A stretch of 64,000 bases of DNA from Anadara kagoshimensis (GCA_021292105.1 CM037869.1:1258001-1322000), one strand, 5' to 3'; shown: positions 1 to 11,230, numbered from the stretch's first letter. Numbers and translations are program-made. Notes: generated by a model from the letters alone, not told the origin.

Positions 1-3
1 ATA

Positions 4-268
4 ACTGAAATTGTCATAAATGACTGGTTTTTAACAAAATTGTTGTAAATGCTGTTTATGCACACACGAGTTCAGGGTACATTCAGAAGTTCTGCGGGGC
101 GAGGTGTTTACTGAAATTGTCATAAATGACTGGTTTTTAAAAAAAATTGTTGTAAATGCTGTTTATGCACACACGAGTTCAGGGTACATTCAGAAGTTCT
201 TCGGGGCGAGGTGTTTACTGAAATTGTCATAAATGACTGGTTTTTAATAAAATTGTTGTAAATGCTCT
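4..268. repeat. 107-bp tandem repeat, about 2.5 copies
   Basis: Units beginning actgaaattgtcataaatg start at 4, 110 and 217, so the period is 106-107 bp. The third copy stops after about 50 bases. Copies differ by a few bases only. The array probably continues left of the window. No coding potential is seen. Confidence 0.9.
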
Positions 269-525
269 TTACCTGGGTCTCTTCATAGTGTTTTCGATGA
301 ATCCAAAAGTAGTAAAAGCTTATAGTCTATGCTGAATTTGTGGTCCTTGTCTTTGTCGCTTTGAGGGCATTGGCTTGGTAGGCAGCCGTTGTAGAAGTCC
401 AACATAAAGTTCACGTTCTTATATTGTAAGTATAACGTGAAGTAATATAATTATAACAAACTTTGTTTCGAATATAATAAAACGGTATTTCCGTATAATG
501 TCCAAAATGTACACAAAGTCACAAC

Positions 526-1154
526 TTACACTAGAAGGGGGTTTTACCGGAATAATTGCGAAATTCCGGAATAGTAAGACACTTTCCGTAATCTTTGCGA
601 AAATCCGGAATGTTTAGATCAATTCCGGAATTTTTAGACCAAATCCGAAATAATCGGACAAAATCCGGAATAATTGGTCAAAATCCGGAATAATAAGAAT
701 ATTTTTACGGTAAATTTTACGGATTCTAAAAATTCCGGCATGTGTCTGATTATTACGGTTACTTGTCTGATTAATCCGGTAAAAGACTGATTATTACGGT
801 AAAAATCTAATTATTCCGGCAAATGTCCAATTATTACGGTAAAAAAATTAAAAAAAATTATTATTTTTTAGAAAATTTCCCGTAATAATTGGACATTTGC
901 CGGAATAATTAGACTTTTCCGTAATAATCGGTCATTTTCCGGAATAATCAGACACTTACCGTAATTTTTAGATTACGGAAAACTTACCGTAACAAAATAG
1001 TCCAATTATTCCGGATTTTGCCTGATTATTCCGGATTTTACCGGTTTATTCCGGACTTTACCTGATTATTCCGGATCAATTTGGTTTATTCCGGATTTGG
1101 TCTGATTATTCCGGATTTTCGCAATTATTCCGGTAAAACCCCCTTCTAGTGTTA
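526..1154. mobile_element. CACTA-like non-autonomous transposon (MITE) with 3-bp TSD
   Basis: The termini are perfect inverted copies: CACTAGAAGGGGGTTTTACC from 529, and its reverse complement ending at 1151. Each end is flanked by TTA (526-528 and 1152-1154), a 3-bp target duplication. The inside is an imperfect palindrome of dozens of short ccggaataatt / aattattccgg motifs around an A/T-rich centre near 840-880. CACTA termini, 3-bp duplications and clustered subterminal motifs are the known signature of the EnSpm/CACTA superfamily. There is no transposase frame, so it would depend on an autonomous relative. Confidence 0.75.
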
Positions 1155-1900
1155 TAGAAATCTCACTAAATAAATGGTTCTAAACATCAGGCACTAAGTC
1201 GGAATCAGACTAGACTGCCGGAGCAGTGCAAAACTTTAGTGTACATAAACTTCTACTTCTTCTATACTATTGATCTGCAAAGGGAATCCCATATCGCAGA
1301 TAAAATTCCAGTCAGTCAAATCAAAGGAAATCGTGAGACTTAAACAATGGCGCTAAGTATTTACCCGGAGGTATTTACCCATGAGAACTAATACCGAAGT
1401 TAATTAATCCAGTCGAGATAAGTGTTAATGACTTACTTTTTAGAAAGCCGAGATTACCCATTGCAATTGGTTGTTTTGATAATACAAGTTTTCTGAAAAT
1501 GCCGAAAAGTATATATGGGTAATCTCAGGTGTCACTCATTAAATTGACACGCTGAATTAATCTTTATAACAATAATATAATTAATGAAAAAGGTACAAAC
1601 TGCAGAAAATCAAGAAACTAGATAAAAAATATTCATCATTTATCAAATATGTAAAAACAAAAGTTTTGCATTTTTATAAAATAATGCATTCAAAAGAAGC
1701 ACGTGACATATGTATGCATTTTTAGTTGTCATTTATTTTTCAATGAATAACATATTGTCATGTTATGTTTCAGATATTGTCACATAACCCATTTGTGGCT
1801 GGGTATCAATATTTTATAAATGTATGTCAAAAGTTTAAAAATGACATGCGAAAAATAATCAAATATTTTATAGTAGTGGTTGTTGTATCATTATATGCAG
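1155..1900. other. AT-rich non-coding stretch
   Basis: No supported gene. Around 1660-1710 there is a degraded trace of the MITE motif ending in agcacgtgacat, which is also seen at 12363 and 56381. Confidence 0.5.
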
Positions 1901-1916
1901 CTTATACGAAAGCCGC

Positions 1917-1990
1917 ATAACCAGCGATAGGGTATTCAATGCAACGCTGTTATAACCAGCGATAGGGTATTCAATGCATTGCTGTTATAT
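1917..1990. repeat. 35-bp tandem duplication
   Basis: The unit ccagcgatagggtattcaat starts at 1921 and again at 1956. The second copy runs into the short hairpin element that follows. Confidence 0.85.
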
Positions 1991-2045
1991 ACCATTTTTT
2001 ATGTATTTTATGATTAAATTTTCAAAAATGGAATATGACAATGTC
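1982..2045. mobile_element. Short hairpin MITE (atataccatttttt family)
   Basis: The palindrome tataccatttttt... to ...aaaaatggaatatgaca matches the units found as pairs at 16388, 42101 and 50268. This copy is single and diverged. Confidence 0.6.
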
Positions 2046-3075
2046 AAACACTACAAAACTATGGACAGTTAGAAGCTGTTCGTTAAGTAATCAATGTATG
2101 TACGTGTTTCTCCAATATAATAAGAGATGGTCGGGCCGCGGGGTAAACATTCCGTAGGTACTCTCCATGTTTTTAAAATCAAACACTCTCCATTTATATT
2201 TGGCTTGAAAGCTTACTTCTCAATTTGTGCTCAAATGCTACACGTTTGTTCCATCTACAACATTATTTGACCGAAATTTACTGTCTTGCCAAATCAAGTT
2301 AATAATTGGGACAGTTTACCAAGTCAAGTTGTTTTAGCACCAATGCTAAACAGTTTCAAAAGCAGGCTAAATAAATACTGGAAATATATGGACATTAAAT
2401 TCAATCCTGCCTGTTATTCCTTTTAATCTATACAGTTTTGTGCAGACAATAGAAGTTGAAAAAAGTACTGTGTCATATAGATAATTGCCATCCAACAAGC
2501 TACAACATATATTAGGTAACATTAAGGTTGGTCAATTAAGCTCTAAGCTTCCTTGGACCGGTATTCAGTAAGATTTAGAAAGCTTACGTGCCTATTTACG
2601 TCGGAGTAATTATTTAATAAAAATGCACACTAACTGCATCTTACCTGAATTCCAAACTATGTGCAGCCTTTAAATCAAAAACTCTCTCCATTTGCTATTT
2701 TCCTTTCCCAGTTATTAAGATATTTTTCAAGTTATTTACAAGTTTACAACCGTACGGAAAAAACTGGTTAAAGCTTATACATAAATAATTAAGTTGTCGG
2801 GAGTGATCAGTTCCGCATTGGAAGAGATCAAATTATCGCTTTCGTGCTAAAATTACTGGAGCGATTAGGACGATTAAACTGACTGATAAGCAGATCGATC
2901 TTTTGTCTTGTATGTTTGAAATTTCCTTTTAACGTGGGTAAGTTTTTTATATGTCACTGTAAACTGATTTTCCGGGACTGGAAAGACGCATGACCAGTGT
3001 GTCCTGAGAAATTACATACAATAAGGTATTTATATAACACAATGAAGTTATTAAGGAATTCCTTGAGGTGTCATT
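2046..3075. other. AT-rich non-coding stretch
   Basis: I see no exon with good splice sites and no recognisable repeat in this kilobase. Confidence 0.4.
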
Positions 3076-3079
3076 TTAT

Positions 3080-3165
3080 TTGTTTATTCAGTTTCTTGTT
3101 TATTTATTATTTATTCAGTTTCTTGTTTATTTATTATTTATTCAGTTTTTTGTTTATGTATTTAG
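3080..3165. repeat. 27-bp tandem repeat, three copies
   Basis: cagtttcttgtttatttatt starts at 3089, 3116 and 3143. The small frame at 2997-3254 with repeated FLFIYYL is this repeat read through, not a gene. Confidence 0.8.
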
Positions 3166-3248
3166 TATTTTGTGATATCATTAATTCTATTCTAATATTG
3201 ATATTACTAAATAAAATTAATGATATTGCGAATTCAAGATTTTTATAT

Positions 3249-3352
3249 CACTAATTCCTGATATTGTCATATTATGAATTTCTGAATTTTCTGAATAAAA
3301 TATTCAAAAATTTATAATATGACAACTTTTTAATATGACAATATCCCTACAT
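3249..3352. repeat. AT-rich inverted repeat
   Basis: gatattgtcatatta near 3257 is matched exactly by its reverse complement taatatgacaatatc near 3332. The region between and around is rich in related motifs (tatcactaattcc). A related, diverged block lies at about 16760-16860. This may be a decayed MITE, but no clean ends or target duplications are visible. Confidence 0.45.
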
Positions 3353-3717
3353 ATAACTAACTTTGAATTAATGATATAGTTCAATTTCTTTTTTATATCA
3401 CTAATTCCACATATCAATAATTCACTAATTCCGTTTGGCGATATCATAAAATATATAAAAAAACTGAATAGTGAAGGCGTGACCTGCAAAGTTATGACCA
3501 AGTACGAAAAGTTCGAACACTTTTATCAGCTTATTATCAATGACGTTGGAAACAAATTCCCATATAAGGTATAAACTGACATTCTAGTATAATGAAATTT
3601 TGAGGCACCAAACTTCACGATTGTTTTACACGAATTGACTGTGGTTAGAATGTTTCAATTTGGTCTAATTTTTTAACACATCTGGATTGGCTAGATGGAA
3701 CTAGGAATTCGGATGTA

Positions 3718-3812
3718 AGACTAACTCCCGGTCCGCCATTGGTAAGGACAACGGTCCCTAAGTTTGACTAACTCCCGGTCCACCATTGGTAAGGACAACG
3801 GTCCCTAAGTCT
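3718..3812. repeat. 47-bp tandem duplication
   Basis: Two nearly identical units start with ctaactcccggtcc at 3721 and 3768 and end at about 3812. One base differs (gccatt versus accatt). Confidence 0.9.
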
Positions 3813-4470
3813 TGATATTTTGTTTATTTTACGACTGATTAAAGGTTTGTCATGTAAAAACAAATAATTCACTAACGATAAGGTATATTCAACATTAAAT
3901 TGTTAATATACAGTGATAAGAAAGTTTGTCTTAATACTGAATGTCTCCAAATACCCAGGGAACTTAATAAACTTTATCCAACTTTTATTACACAAGAACA
4001 ATAACCCATATCTCGCGCCTTTCATTTCGTTAAGAGTTATTAAGTTCCAAAAATTGGGTGGAGACATTTAAATTAACTTCCTTAATTAAGCCTTGGCCAG
4101 CCTGACCAATCAAATGTATTTATTTGTCCAGATCGGTACATTTTTAGTGCGCAAAGTTGCCATTTATGTCCTTTTTTCGTTGAGTGTTTGGTTTTGGTAC
4201 AATTGCCATACAAAAAGTCCAAATCTTCAGTACTTTTAATTTAAAAAACCGTCAAAATGGGGAACATCCGTCTTTTTTGACTTTTTCATTATATCCATCC
4301 GTTTATCTGTTTTTATGGTACAAATCCGTAAAAACGGACAGATCTGTCGAAATGGTCAGTCTGCTTGTCTTATATGGGCGCAGTTTGTAATCTTTGCACT
4401 GGGGTGTCATGTTAGTCAGCCCTGATGTCACCGTGACTGACAGTGTGTATTCAGGTGTCTGTTTTGTACT

Positions 4471-4790
4471 AGCACACACTCAGCGTGGCTTTAAGATGCT
4501 AGCTCGGCGAGACCAAAGTTACACTCAGCGTGGCCTTAAGATGCTAGCTCGCCGAGACCAAAGTTACGCTCAGCGTGGCTTTAAGATGCTAGCTCACCGA
4601 GACAACAGTTACACTCAGCATGGCTTTAAGATGCTAGCTCGTCGAGACCAAAGTTACACTCAGCGTGGCCTTAAGATGCTAGCTCGCCGAGACAACAGTT
4701 ACACTCAGCGTGGCCTTAAGATGCTAACTCGCCGAGGCAACACTTAAACTCAGCGTGGCCTTAAGATGCTAGCTCGCCGAGGCAACAGTT
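4471..4790. repeat. 45-bp minisatellite, seven copies, open in one frame
   Basis: The unit cactcagcgtggctttaaga repeats every 45 bp from about 4478. Because 45 is a multiple of three, the frame at 4394-4747 stays open and would encode a 15-residue repeat of the form TQRGxKMLARRDxSY. A TAA in the sixth-to-seventh unit ends it, and the last unit is read in another frame. No splice context, signal peptide or homology is recognised, so a minisatellite is the simpler reading. A polymorphic repeat protein cannot be excluded. Confidence 0.85.
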
Positions 4791-4942
4791 GCAGAGGTTG
4801 GTGTCTCACTAGTCACTTGAAAAGTTTTGGAAAATATTCAACAAGTCATCTCCGAGAATTATTCAAGACAAGAGTTGAAGTGGAACAGAAAGAAATGTTA
4901 AGAAATCCGAAAAAACCACAACATGCCCCCACCATATCATGT

Positions 4943-4956
4943 GGGGGGGGGGGGGG
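4943..4956 (+). repeat. Run of 14 G
   Basis: A mononucleotide G tract follows catatcatgt. It is slippage-prone and its length in the assembly may be unreliable. Confidence 0.9.
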
Positions 4957-5005
4957 TATTATTAGGGGATGTTGGATGTTGTTTGGGGACAATGGTCGTG
5001 TGTAA

Positions 5006-5780
5006 TGTTTATGGAGTTAAAAAGGTTTAATATAAGTATTAAACTTCCCGGTTTAAACTCAGCCCGTTTTGTAAACACTACCGAGAACACACACACATAC
5101 ATACTTGTTGCATTATGCACAACCGCCTTGATTTTTAAAGTCTATGTCCTTTGTGAAGTTTGCCGATTTACTTACACACAATTCATAGCTTTTATCATTT
5201 AAATTGCACCCAGTTTAATGTCAATATGCTGTGCTTCAATGTGTGACATAAATACTTCCTTTTCTTAAGTGCTTATGTATCAAACTTTTATATATAGTTC
5301 GTTTAACTTTTACAGAAAAAACTCGACTAAAATGGGATATTTAAATGACAATATTTTAATAAATACATCTGGATTACTCAGACGAATTTAAAATGCCTAT
5401 AAAGCTAAAACGTTTAACGTTTAATTTTGTTTATTTAAGCCAGGATTTCACGATTCATCGTTAAACATTTTTTTATTCTATTTTAAAGCATTATCCATGT
5501 TTGTTTTTAAGCAGGTACATATATATTTTCAGTCATAAAAAAGGTTAAGTCAACATTATAAGACTTTTATAGACAATCTTAACTACACAGACATTCAAGC
5601 TTAGATAATCCCTACAATATTTAGGACAGTGGCTAGAGGCGGATTAAGGGCACCTACATTGTCAAAAGTAATTTTTAAGATCAATATTTTTATGGTGAAA
5701 TATAAATTTTACATAAGGACAGGCTTTGTTTTTATTAAGATATAATATACTTATATCAATACATAAGTCCAAGTCAAGAA
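5006..5780. other. AT-rich non-coding stretch
   Basis: No exon or named repeat is recognised between the 45-bp minisatellite region and the SINE that follows. Confidence 0.4.
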
Positions 5781-5784
5781 TAAT

Positions 5785-5940
5785 TCACTTATATCCAGAC
5801 GTCGCCAGCTATATAGGCGAAGTGACAAGATTTTTACCATGCGGGCTCTTAAGTGTGACATAAGGCATCGGCCAGGATTCGAACATCGACCTCCTATAGA
5901 AGTAGCGAGCGTTTTACCAACTGAGCAACCGCAGTAGTAC
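5785..5940 (-). mobile_element. tRNA-derived SINE (minus strand)
   Basis: On the minus strand from about 5938 the sequence reads as a tRNA-like head. There is an A-box-like gttgctcagttggtaaaacg and, about 40 nt later, a B box gatgttcgaatcctggcc. A body follows and ends in the core ctggcgacgtctggatataa. The same core recurs near 12150, 48930 and 50820. No CCA-competent cloverleaf is evident, so this is a SINE and not a working tRNA gene. Confidence 0.75.
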
Positions 5941-6249
5941 TTATTTTATAAAATTATTTAAATCAAATATTATATATTAATAATTTAAACCCTGTCTCAT
6001 GTCTCATCGTAATTCTTAGTACAGTGGTATTTTATTTACTTGTGGCTATTTGTATGTTAAATTTACCTATTTCAAGTTTACGACCTTATAAATAAACGTA
6101 ACCTCACTATATATGATACATTTCAACAACAAGACTTGTGTTACCGAACCGTTATCAATCACATAGACAGAGACCAGGGCGATGATCCATTTTAAAATTC
6201 ATTTTGCATGGTTTACTGAACAAAACAGTTAATAGTAAATAGTACTCAC

Positions 6250-6458
6250 ACTTTATCGAACGACATGTCCGGCTGTCTGATTTTTGGCGTACTTGGCGGT
6301 GTTGTAAATTTTTCTTCATCCGATAACGTTTCGTCCTTCGTTACACCATTAGAAATAAAATATCTTGGAACTTTAGGAATTACTGGCGTCCTGTGAACAC
6401 AATTAGATACATAGCCACCGTTAATGTCAGACTCGAATTTAAATATACTACCCATCAT
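6250..6458 (-). CDS. First coding exon of an unrecognised minus-strand gene
   Basis: An open frame starts with two ATG codons at 6458-6453 and runs 69 codons plus two bases. It ends at a strong 5' splice site (AAAGT|GTGAGT, donor at 6249-6244), so the exon leaves in phase 2. The peptide is hydrophilic, has no signal peptide or membrane segment, and ends in an acidic, Pro/Thr-rich stretch containing DEEKFTTPPSTPK. It would suit a cytoplasmic N-terminus. The mixed composition and codon use differ from the surrounding AT-rich DNA. I do not recognise the family, and later exons must lie between 6244 and the left edge or beyond. A chance frame is possible, but the coincidence of ATG, length and donor favours a real exon. 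Confidence 0.5.
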
Positions 6459-6619
6459 TTATAAATTATATATCAAATATATACATGCATGGTTGATTAT
6501 GGTGTTTTTAGATACATGAACCGTGAAATAATACTGAATTCATACATACGTGACTTCTTATTTATACTGTCACATTTTCGCCATTTCTATGTTGTCTTGA
6601 TAAGTCAGAAGACACTTGG

Positions 6620-6627
6620 TGACGTCA
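6620..6627. promoter_or_regulatory. Possible CRE palindrome upstream of the 6458 start
   Basis: TGACGTCA, the full CREB/ATF-type palindrome, lies about 165 bp upstream of the minus-strand ATG at 6458. The position suits a proximal promoter element. This is inferred from one 8-bp match only. Confidence 0.3.
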
Positions 6628-6679
6628 CAAACCGGAACGTGAATTCTTTAACTCACAATTTTTCATTGTATAAGTAGTC

Positions 6680-7180
6680 TAAGTGTATATGTATATGTGT
6701 GTACCGTTTACAGGATTTAAATGGGTGTGAATTATTATCTGGATATATTTATCTCTCTTAACACGAGGAAAGGGGGCGAGGAGTATTTAAGGAAACCAGG
6801 GGACACCCCAAACATAAACATGAGCTGATGATATCATGATTCCACCTACCCATTGACACCTATAAACGATGTTTTGTTTTTATTTTATAAAGCCCCAACT
6901 CAAACCTCGTGACATTCAATATGCTGCATGTATACTTGTTAAAGTCCTAGTTTCTGCAACTATTGTGTTTGTATCATGTTGTATTCAATGTCGTTTTCAG
7001 TTTACATATTACATAATACTGTGCTCGAGTTAAAACCCTTCTAGTTGTTAGGAGTAATATAATCATTGTAATAATCGATAAAAAAGTCAAACAAAACTAT
7101 CCCCATCGCGATGCTTCAAATGACAGAATTAAAGACTTTCTTAAAGACATGAAACAATAACTTTTTTGAAGGATTCTTTA
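6680..7180. other. Non-coding stretch
   Basis: I see no gene or clear repeat between the putative promoter and the dispersed repeat at 7185. Confidence 0.4.
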
Positions 7181-7184
7181 TGCG

Positions 7185-7335
7185 TAGCTAGCTAAACAGG
7201 AGGTGCTTATCCTTCCGGAGCACCCAGCCTCACTTCCCTGGTGGAAGTTTACGTGTCTAACCTAACTTGTCAGTTCCAAAGTTTTTACTTTGCTTCTGGA
7301 TTGTGAATCGGACATGGATTAGTATGTTTCTTTTG
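7185..7335 (+). mobile_element. Dispersed repeat, 'caggaggtgctta' family, copy 1
   Basis: This holds gtagctagctaaacaggagg, then ttccggagcaccc, then acgtgtctaacctaacttgt and gcttctggattgtg. The same ordered motifs occur at 19680 (minus), 24250, 24870, 25550, 40325 (decayed), 48030 (minus, with expanded tail), 56190 (minus) and 61375 (minus). It is the most widely scattered family in the window. It has no protein-coding frame. Confidence 0.8.
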
Positions 7336-7587
7336 CTTAAAACAATCGCATGCATACTATCAAATCCTCAACAAGCAGGGGACAGTTGTTCGAAACCTGA
7401 TAAGTTTAATCAATTGAATAGCCAAAATTTAAATTTTGTATTATTTTAGATTATTTTGTATACTTAATGTTAAAATTTCGAAAATTCCATCAACTTAAAT
7501 CAAATTGTAATACAATTATTATTTTGGTTTTTTTATGTTTTATATTTCTGCTAATCATTGATTAAACTAAGCAAGCTTCGTATAATT

Positions 7588-7868
7588 TGACCAGGTAAGT
7601 GTGTTACATAACAAGTGAATTCAGACCAGGTAAGTGTGTTACATAACAAGTGAATTCAGACCAGGTAAGTGTGTTACATAACAAGTTAATTCAGACCAGG
7701 CAAGTGTGTTACATAACAAGTGAATTCAGACCAGGTAAGTGTGTTACATAACAAGTGAATTCAGACCAGGTAAGTGTGTTGCATAACAAGTGAATTCAGA
7801 CCAGGTAAGTGTGTTACATAAGTGAATTCAGACCAGGTAAGTGTGTTACATTACAAGTGAATTCAGAA
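7588..7868 (+). repeat. 35-bp minisatellite, eight copies, each with a splice-donor motif
   Basis: The unit ccaggtaagtgtgttacata recurs every 35 bp from 7591. One copy has lost 6 bp. Every unit contains CAGGTAAG(T), which matches the metazoan 5' splice-site consensus; one unit reads caggcaag. Confidence 0.95.
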
Positions 7869-8224
7869 CGCAATTAATAAACTGATTTGCTTTATGTTAA
7901 GTTTCTTATCTACAGCAGTTTCTACAGTTGAAAACAACTTGTTCTTTTAGAGAGCAATGCGGTTATGATTTGATGACCCGAACAAGAAATGAGATGTTGA
8001 ACATTTATATTTTGAATATTTTCAGATGCCTCCCCAGTATGGCTTTATGAACTGTTTTGCTGTATATACTAAGATAAAACATACAATGTTATACAGCCGA
8101 ATGACAACAGACGAAACAATCAAGATTAATTATTTGATTGAATGGGGTCCAAGTCAAGAACATTTCACAAGAATGTTAACCACAAAATGCAAAGTGAAAA
8201 AATGACCATTACAGTGTGTTCAGG

Positions 8225-8445
8225 GCAACGTGCAGGGGGCGGGTGCCTTAGCATGACCAATGGCCAATTAAAGACCGATTCCGAAGGACCCCGTGGTTGT
8301 TTATATCTAAAAGAACAGTCACTAAACCACTACCTGTTTTCAAGTCTTGGTCAGACTCGGACACGATTCGAACCAAGAACTCCCCCATACACAGCACAGA
8401 GTCTACCAATTGAGCTTCCGCACTACAAGAACACACCACCTGATC
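8225..8445 (-). mobile_element. tRNA-derived SINE (minus strand)
   Basis: On the minus strand from about 8430 the head reads gtgcggaagctcaattggta (A-box region). About 40 nt later comes cttggttcgaatcgtgtccg (B box), then a body containing gtctgaccaagactt. That body motif also follows a B box at 49940-49970, so the two are related. The open frames over this interval are the SINE read through. Confidence 0.7.
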
Positions 8446-8449
8446 TTGA

Positions 8450-9240
8450 CCATTAATTCTAGCGAGGTAACTCCTGTTAGTAAAGTGTTAATATAAGTAT
8501 ATCCGAGTTATCTTCCTTGGAACGCAACTATCCCATTAAAAACGGTATCCATGTATGCATTTTATTTTTAAAACATTTTAATTTTGAAAATCGGAGGCAA
8601 TTTTTACGATAAAATCAAAATGATGAAGAAAACAATAAATATTTAATTTTTCACTTTCAATATTTCCATCTTATCAACAAAGATTAAGATTTGTGTGACC
8701 TCGGTGCCAGAGTGGTTGAAAACTCCTCAAACCGCTTAGATATGGATATAGATCCTAGTGCTAAACAGTTTAATTTGCCGATTGTCGATGGGTTTTATTC
8801 ATTTATTTATTTATTTATTTTTTGGACGCTCGGGGTTTCTCCATTATCCATGAACTGGCAGTCTTGGTATAGCTGAAAGAATATTGACAGATGGGTGTAA
8901 AACTCCTTACTCTAGTCTAAGAATAAAGAGTTTTCTGCTCTGGTTTAAATTCATTTCATCAAAAGTTAACGAATATTAAATATAAACATACAAGGTTGTG
9001 GAAGTCTTCTGCAATATACGACCCAGCCCAGTCGAAAGTTTAACATTGAACTAAAGTATACGGTCATGCGCAACAAATACCGGTAGTACCATCCAGAGAA
9101 AATTCAAAAGAAGCATGACAGAATTCGAAGCAGAGCGCTCACCACGATGTAACAGTAATCAACCGAGTGTCTGAGGTATTGATAGCTTGTAGCCGAGGAG
9201 CTACCGAGAGATAGCTAGCAGCTGACAAATAGCTGTCAAG
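8450..9240. other. Non-coding stretch with a weak tRNA-like motif
   Basis: At 8697-8740 gacctcggtgccagagtggt resembles the 5' part of a Leu/Ser-type tRNA head, but no B box follows. It may be a decayed SINE. At 9025-9060 the motif gtcgaaagtttaaca recurs near 14402. Nothing else is recognised. Confidence 0.35.
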
Positions 9241-9242
9241 AT

Positions 9243-9302
9243 GTTGCTTACAATGGACAGAGATGGTCTGTCGCTTACAATGGACCGAGATGGCCTGTCG
9301 AT
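9243..9302. repeat. Short tandem duplication, about 30 bp
   Basis: gcttacaatggacagagatggtctgtc is followed at once by gcttacaatggaccgagatggcctgtc. Confidence 0.8.
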
Positions 9303-9483
9303 TCGGCACCAATTCATTAGCTTTGTATTAAATTTTCGACAGGTCTATACTGTAAAAAAATGTATACTGTATGTTTAAAAAGTTCAGGTATAGTGACTGG
9401 ACTTAATACATGTACTTACTTTGGTATTTTCCAGCCCGGTTTAAACCATGGAAAAGGAGGAATTTCTTTCATTTTCTTTCTGC

Positions 9484-9506
9484 AAATAAATAAATAAATA
9501 AATAAA
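9484..9506 (+). repeat. (AAAT)n microsatellite
   Basis: Five to six perfect tetranucleotide repeats. Confidence 0.9.
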
Positions 9507-9966
9507 CTTCAGAATGCATGCGAAAACATGTACATTTTAGTATGTTTGGTAAATACCATTGTTCTTCTCTAGTTTTGTGGTTTCTTTTTACTGTTCGAAC
9601 AACATGGACATTGTAGCCTTCAAGAACGTGTTCTCATACTACAGAAATAAAGTGAATTAGGATAATAAACAACCAAATGAAAACTAAACTAAAGATGTAA
9701 ACAATGAGCTCACTTCTCTAATAAATCATTGTTTACAATCATGAAGCGTATTCGTTTCGGTTGAGTTCGTATTCGTCATAAACACTGCTAAATTTGTTTA
9801 ACTGGGTCAGATAAATACAAAAAAAAATAAACAAATTGAATTTTGTAAACAGATATATGAACACATGGTTTATATAGAATCAAAAATATCTCTTTTATTT
9901 TCGATTGTCACAGGTTATGTTATAGCCTACGTCACACTCTAATTGTCGTAGATCGCAAAACATGTG

Positions 9967-10579
9967 TATAGGCACACAACATTGACCTGTCTGCTTGACC
10001 TTTCATCAGCATATTCATATAGGCGGATCCACTCAATACATGATCCAAGTTAATACCGAAGCTAGTCATTTCGTACTATAACCTTTTCGTACCCAAATTC
10101 ACCATTTCGTACCCAACTCGGTCTAATTCGTATCATGCCATATAACCATTTCGTACCCAAATAATTCCATTTCGTACCCAAATAATTCCATTTCGTAGCG
10201 TTGTAGTTTAATTCATGATACTACCATTTCGTTAAATTTATGATACGAAATTTACGGTACGAATTGGTAACACTTCGCTATGGTACGAAATTTATTAAGC
10301 TTTGCAATATGGTAAAATTGACTTGAGTGCATGATACGAAATGGTCAAAGATTATGGTACGAAATGAACATGGTACGAAATGGTATTTTATATGGTACGA
10401 AATCACTATAATTCGTTAATACATACATATGACATATGTACAGGTGCGTTCTATGAAGTGAGTTTATCTTATGATATATACAAAATCTCCACGTACTCCC
10501 TATACAGATAGATGCACTTGGTCCGCGATATATATTTAAATAAAAGGTCAAGCAGACAGGTCAAAGTTGTTTGCCTATA
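9967..10579. mobile_element. MITE with long terminal inverted repeats, about 613 bp
   Basis: The left end reads tataggcacacaacattgac and the right end is its near-exact reverse complement, finishing ggtcaaagttgtttgcctata at 10579. The inverted match covers about 40 bp (ggtcaagcagacaggtc internally). The inside holds many short ccatttcgtaccca / tggtacgaaatgg motifs pointing inward. TA at both outer edges suits a TA-targeting superfamily such as Tc1/mariner, but TA is also part of the terminal palindrome. A second, shorter member is at 39916-40166. Confidence 0.8.
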
Positions 10580-11230
10580 CTAAATCCGAGTGATATAGTT
10601 TCAAAATTTATTTAAAAACAATTCGGAAAGGAAATAATAAATGCTGAGTCAACTTTACGGACGGAACTGGTGCCTTATTCACCAAGTTAAAGGATATACG
10701 TGTAGTAATATACCTTAATAAAAACTTTAATTTATTCTACTATATAATACATTATTGCGGGTACTGCAAGTACAATAGACTCCCATCAGTCACGTTCTGG
10801 CGATGTCATTAGAAAAACATTAAAATCTAATGAAATGTTAGTTAAATGGTGCCATCGATTTTTTACTTTATTTTTTAATTTATTCTATTAAAACTCATAC
10901 TGCGAAAACTTAATATTTAGCAGACATAAATGATGCATTGAATTTTTAATGATTTACACTTGAATAGTAATTAAATATAAGTTGTCGTTTTTCTTATGAT
11001 TAAAAATATACCTTTTCCGTCATATACAACACCTAAAAGTAAATCGGAAATTCGCTTGAACACATAGTTTTAATGATATCGATTTGAACGGCACCATTTG
11101 CACAAATAATGTTTTTTTATGCTTATGTATAGTATAAAACATATATTCCCCGTGTTCCACAAATCGCTCCTCAAACTTTGAAAACTAACTACTGCCATGT
11201 CGATTTTGTTTTAATTTTTGAAAACATTAT
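10580..11230. other. AT-rich non-coding stretch
   Basis: No gene or repeat is recognised here. Confidence 0.4.

Noticed and set aside
8142-8456. 104-codon plus-strand gene
   Set aside because: It lies over a minus-strand tRNA-derived SINE and has no splice or composition support.
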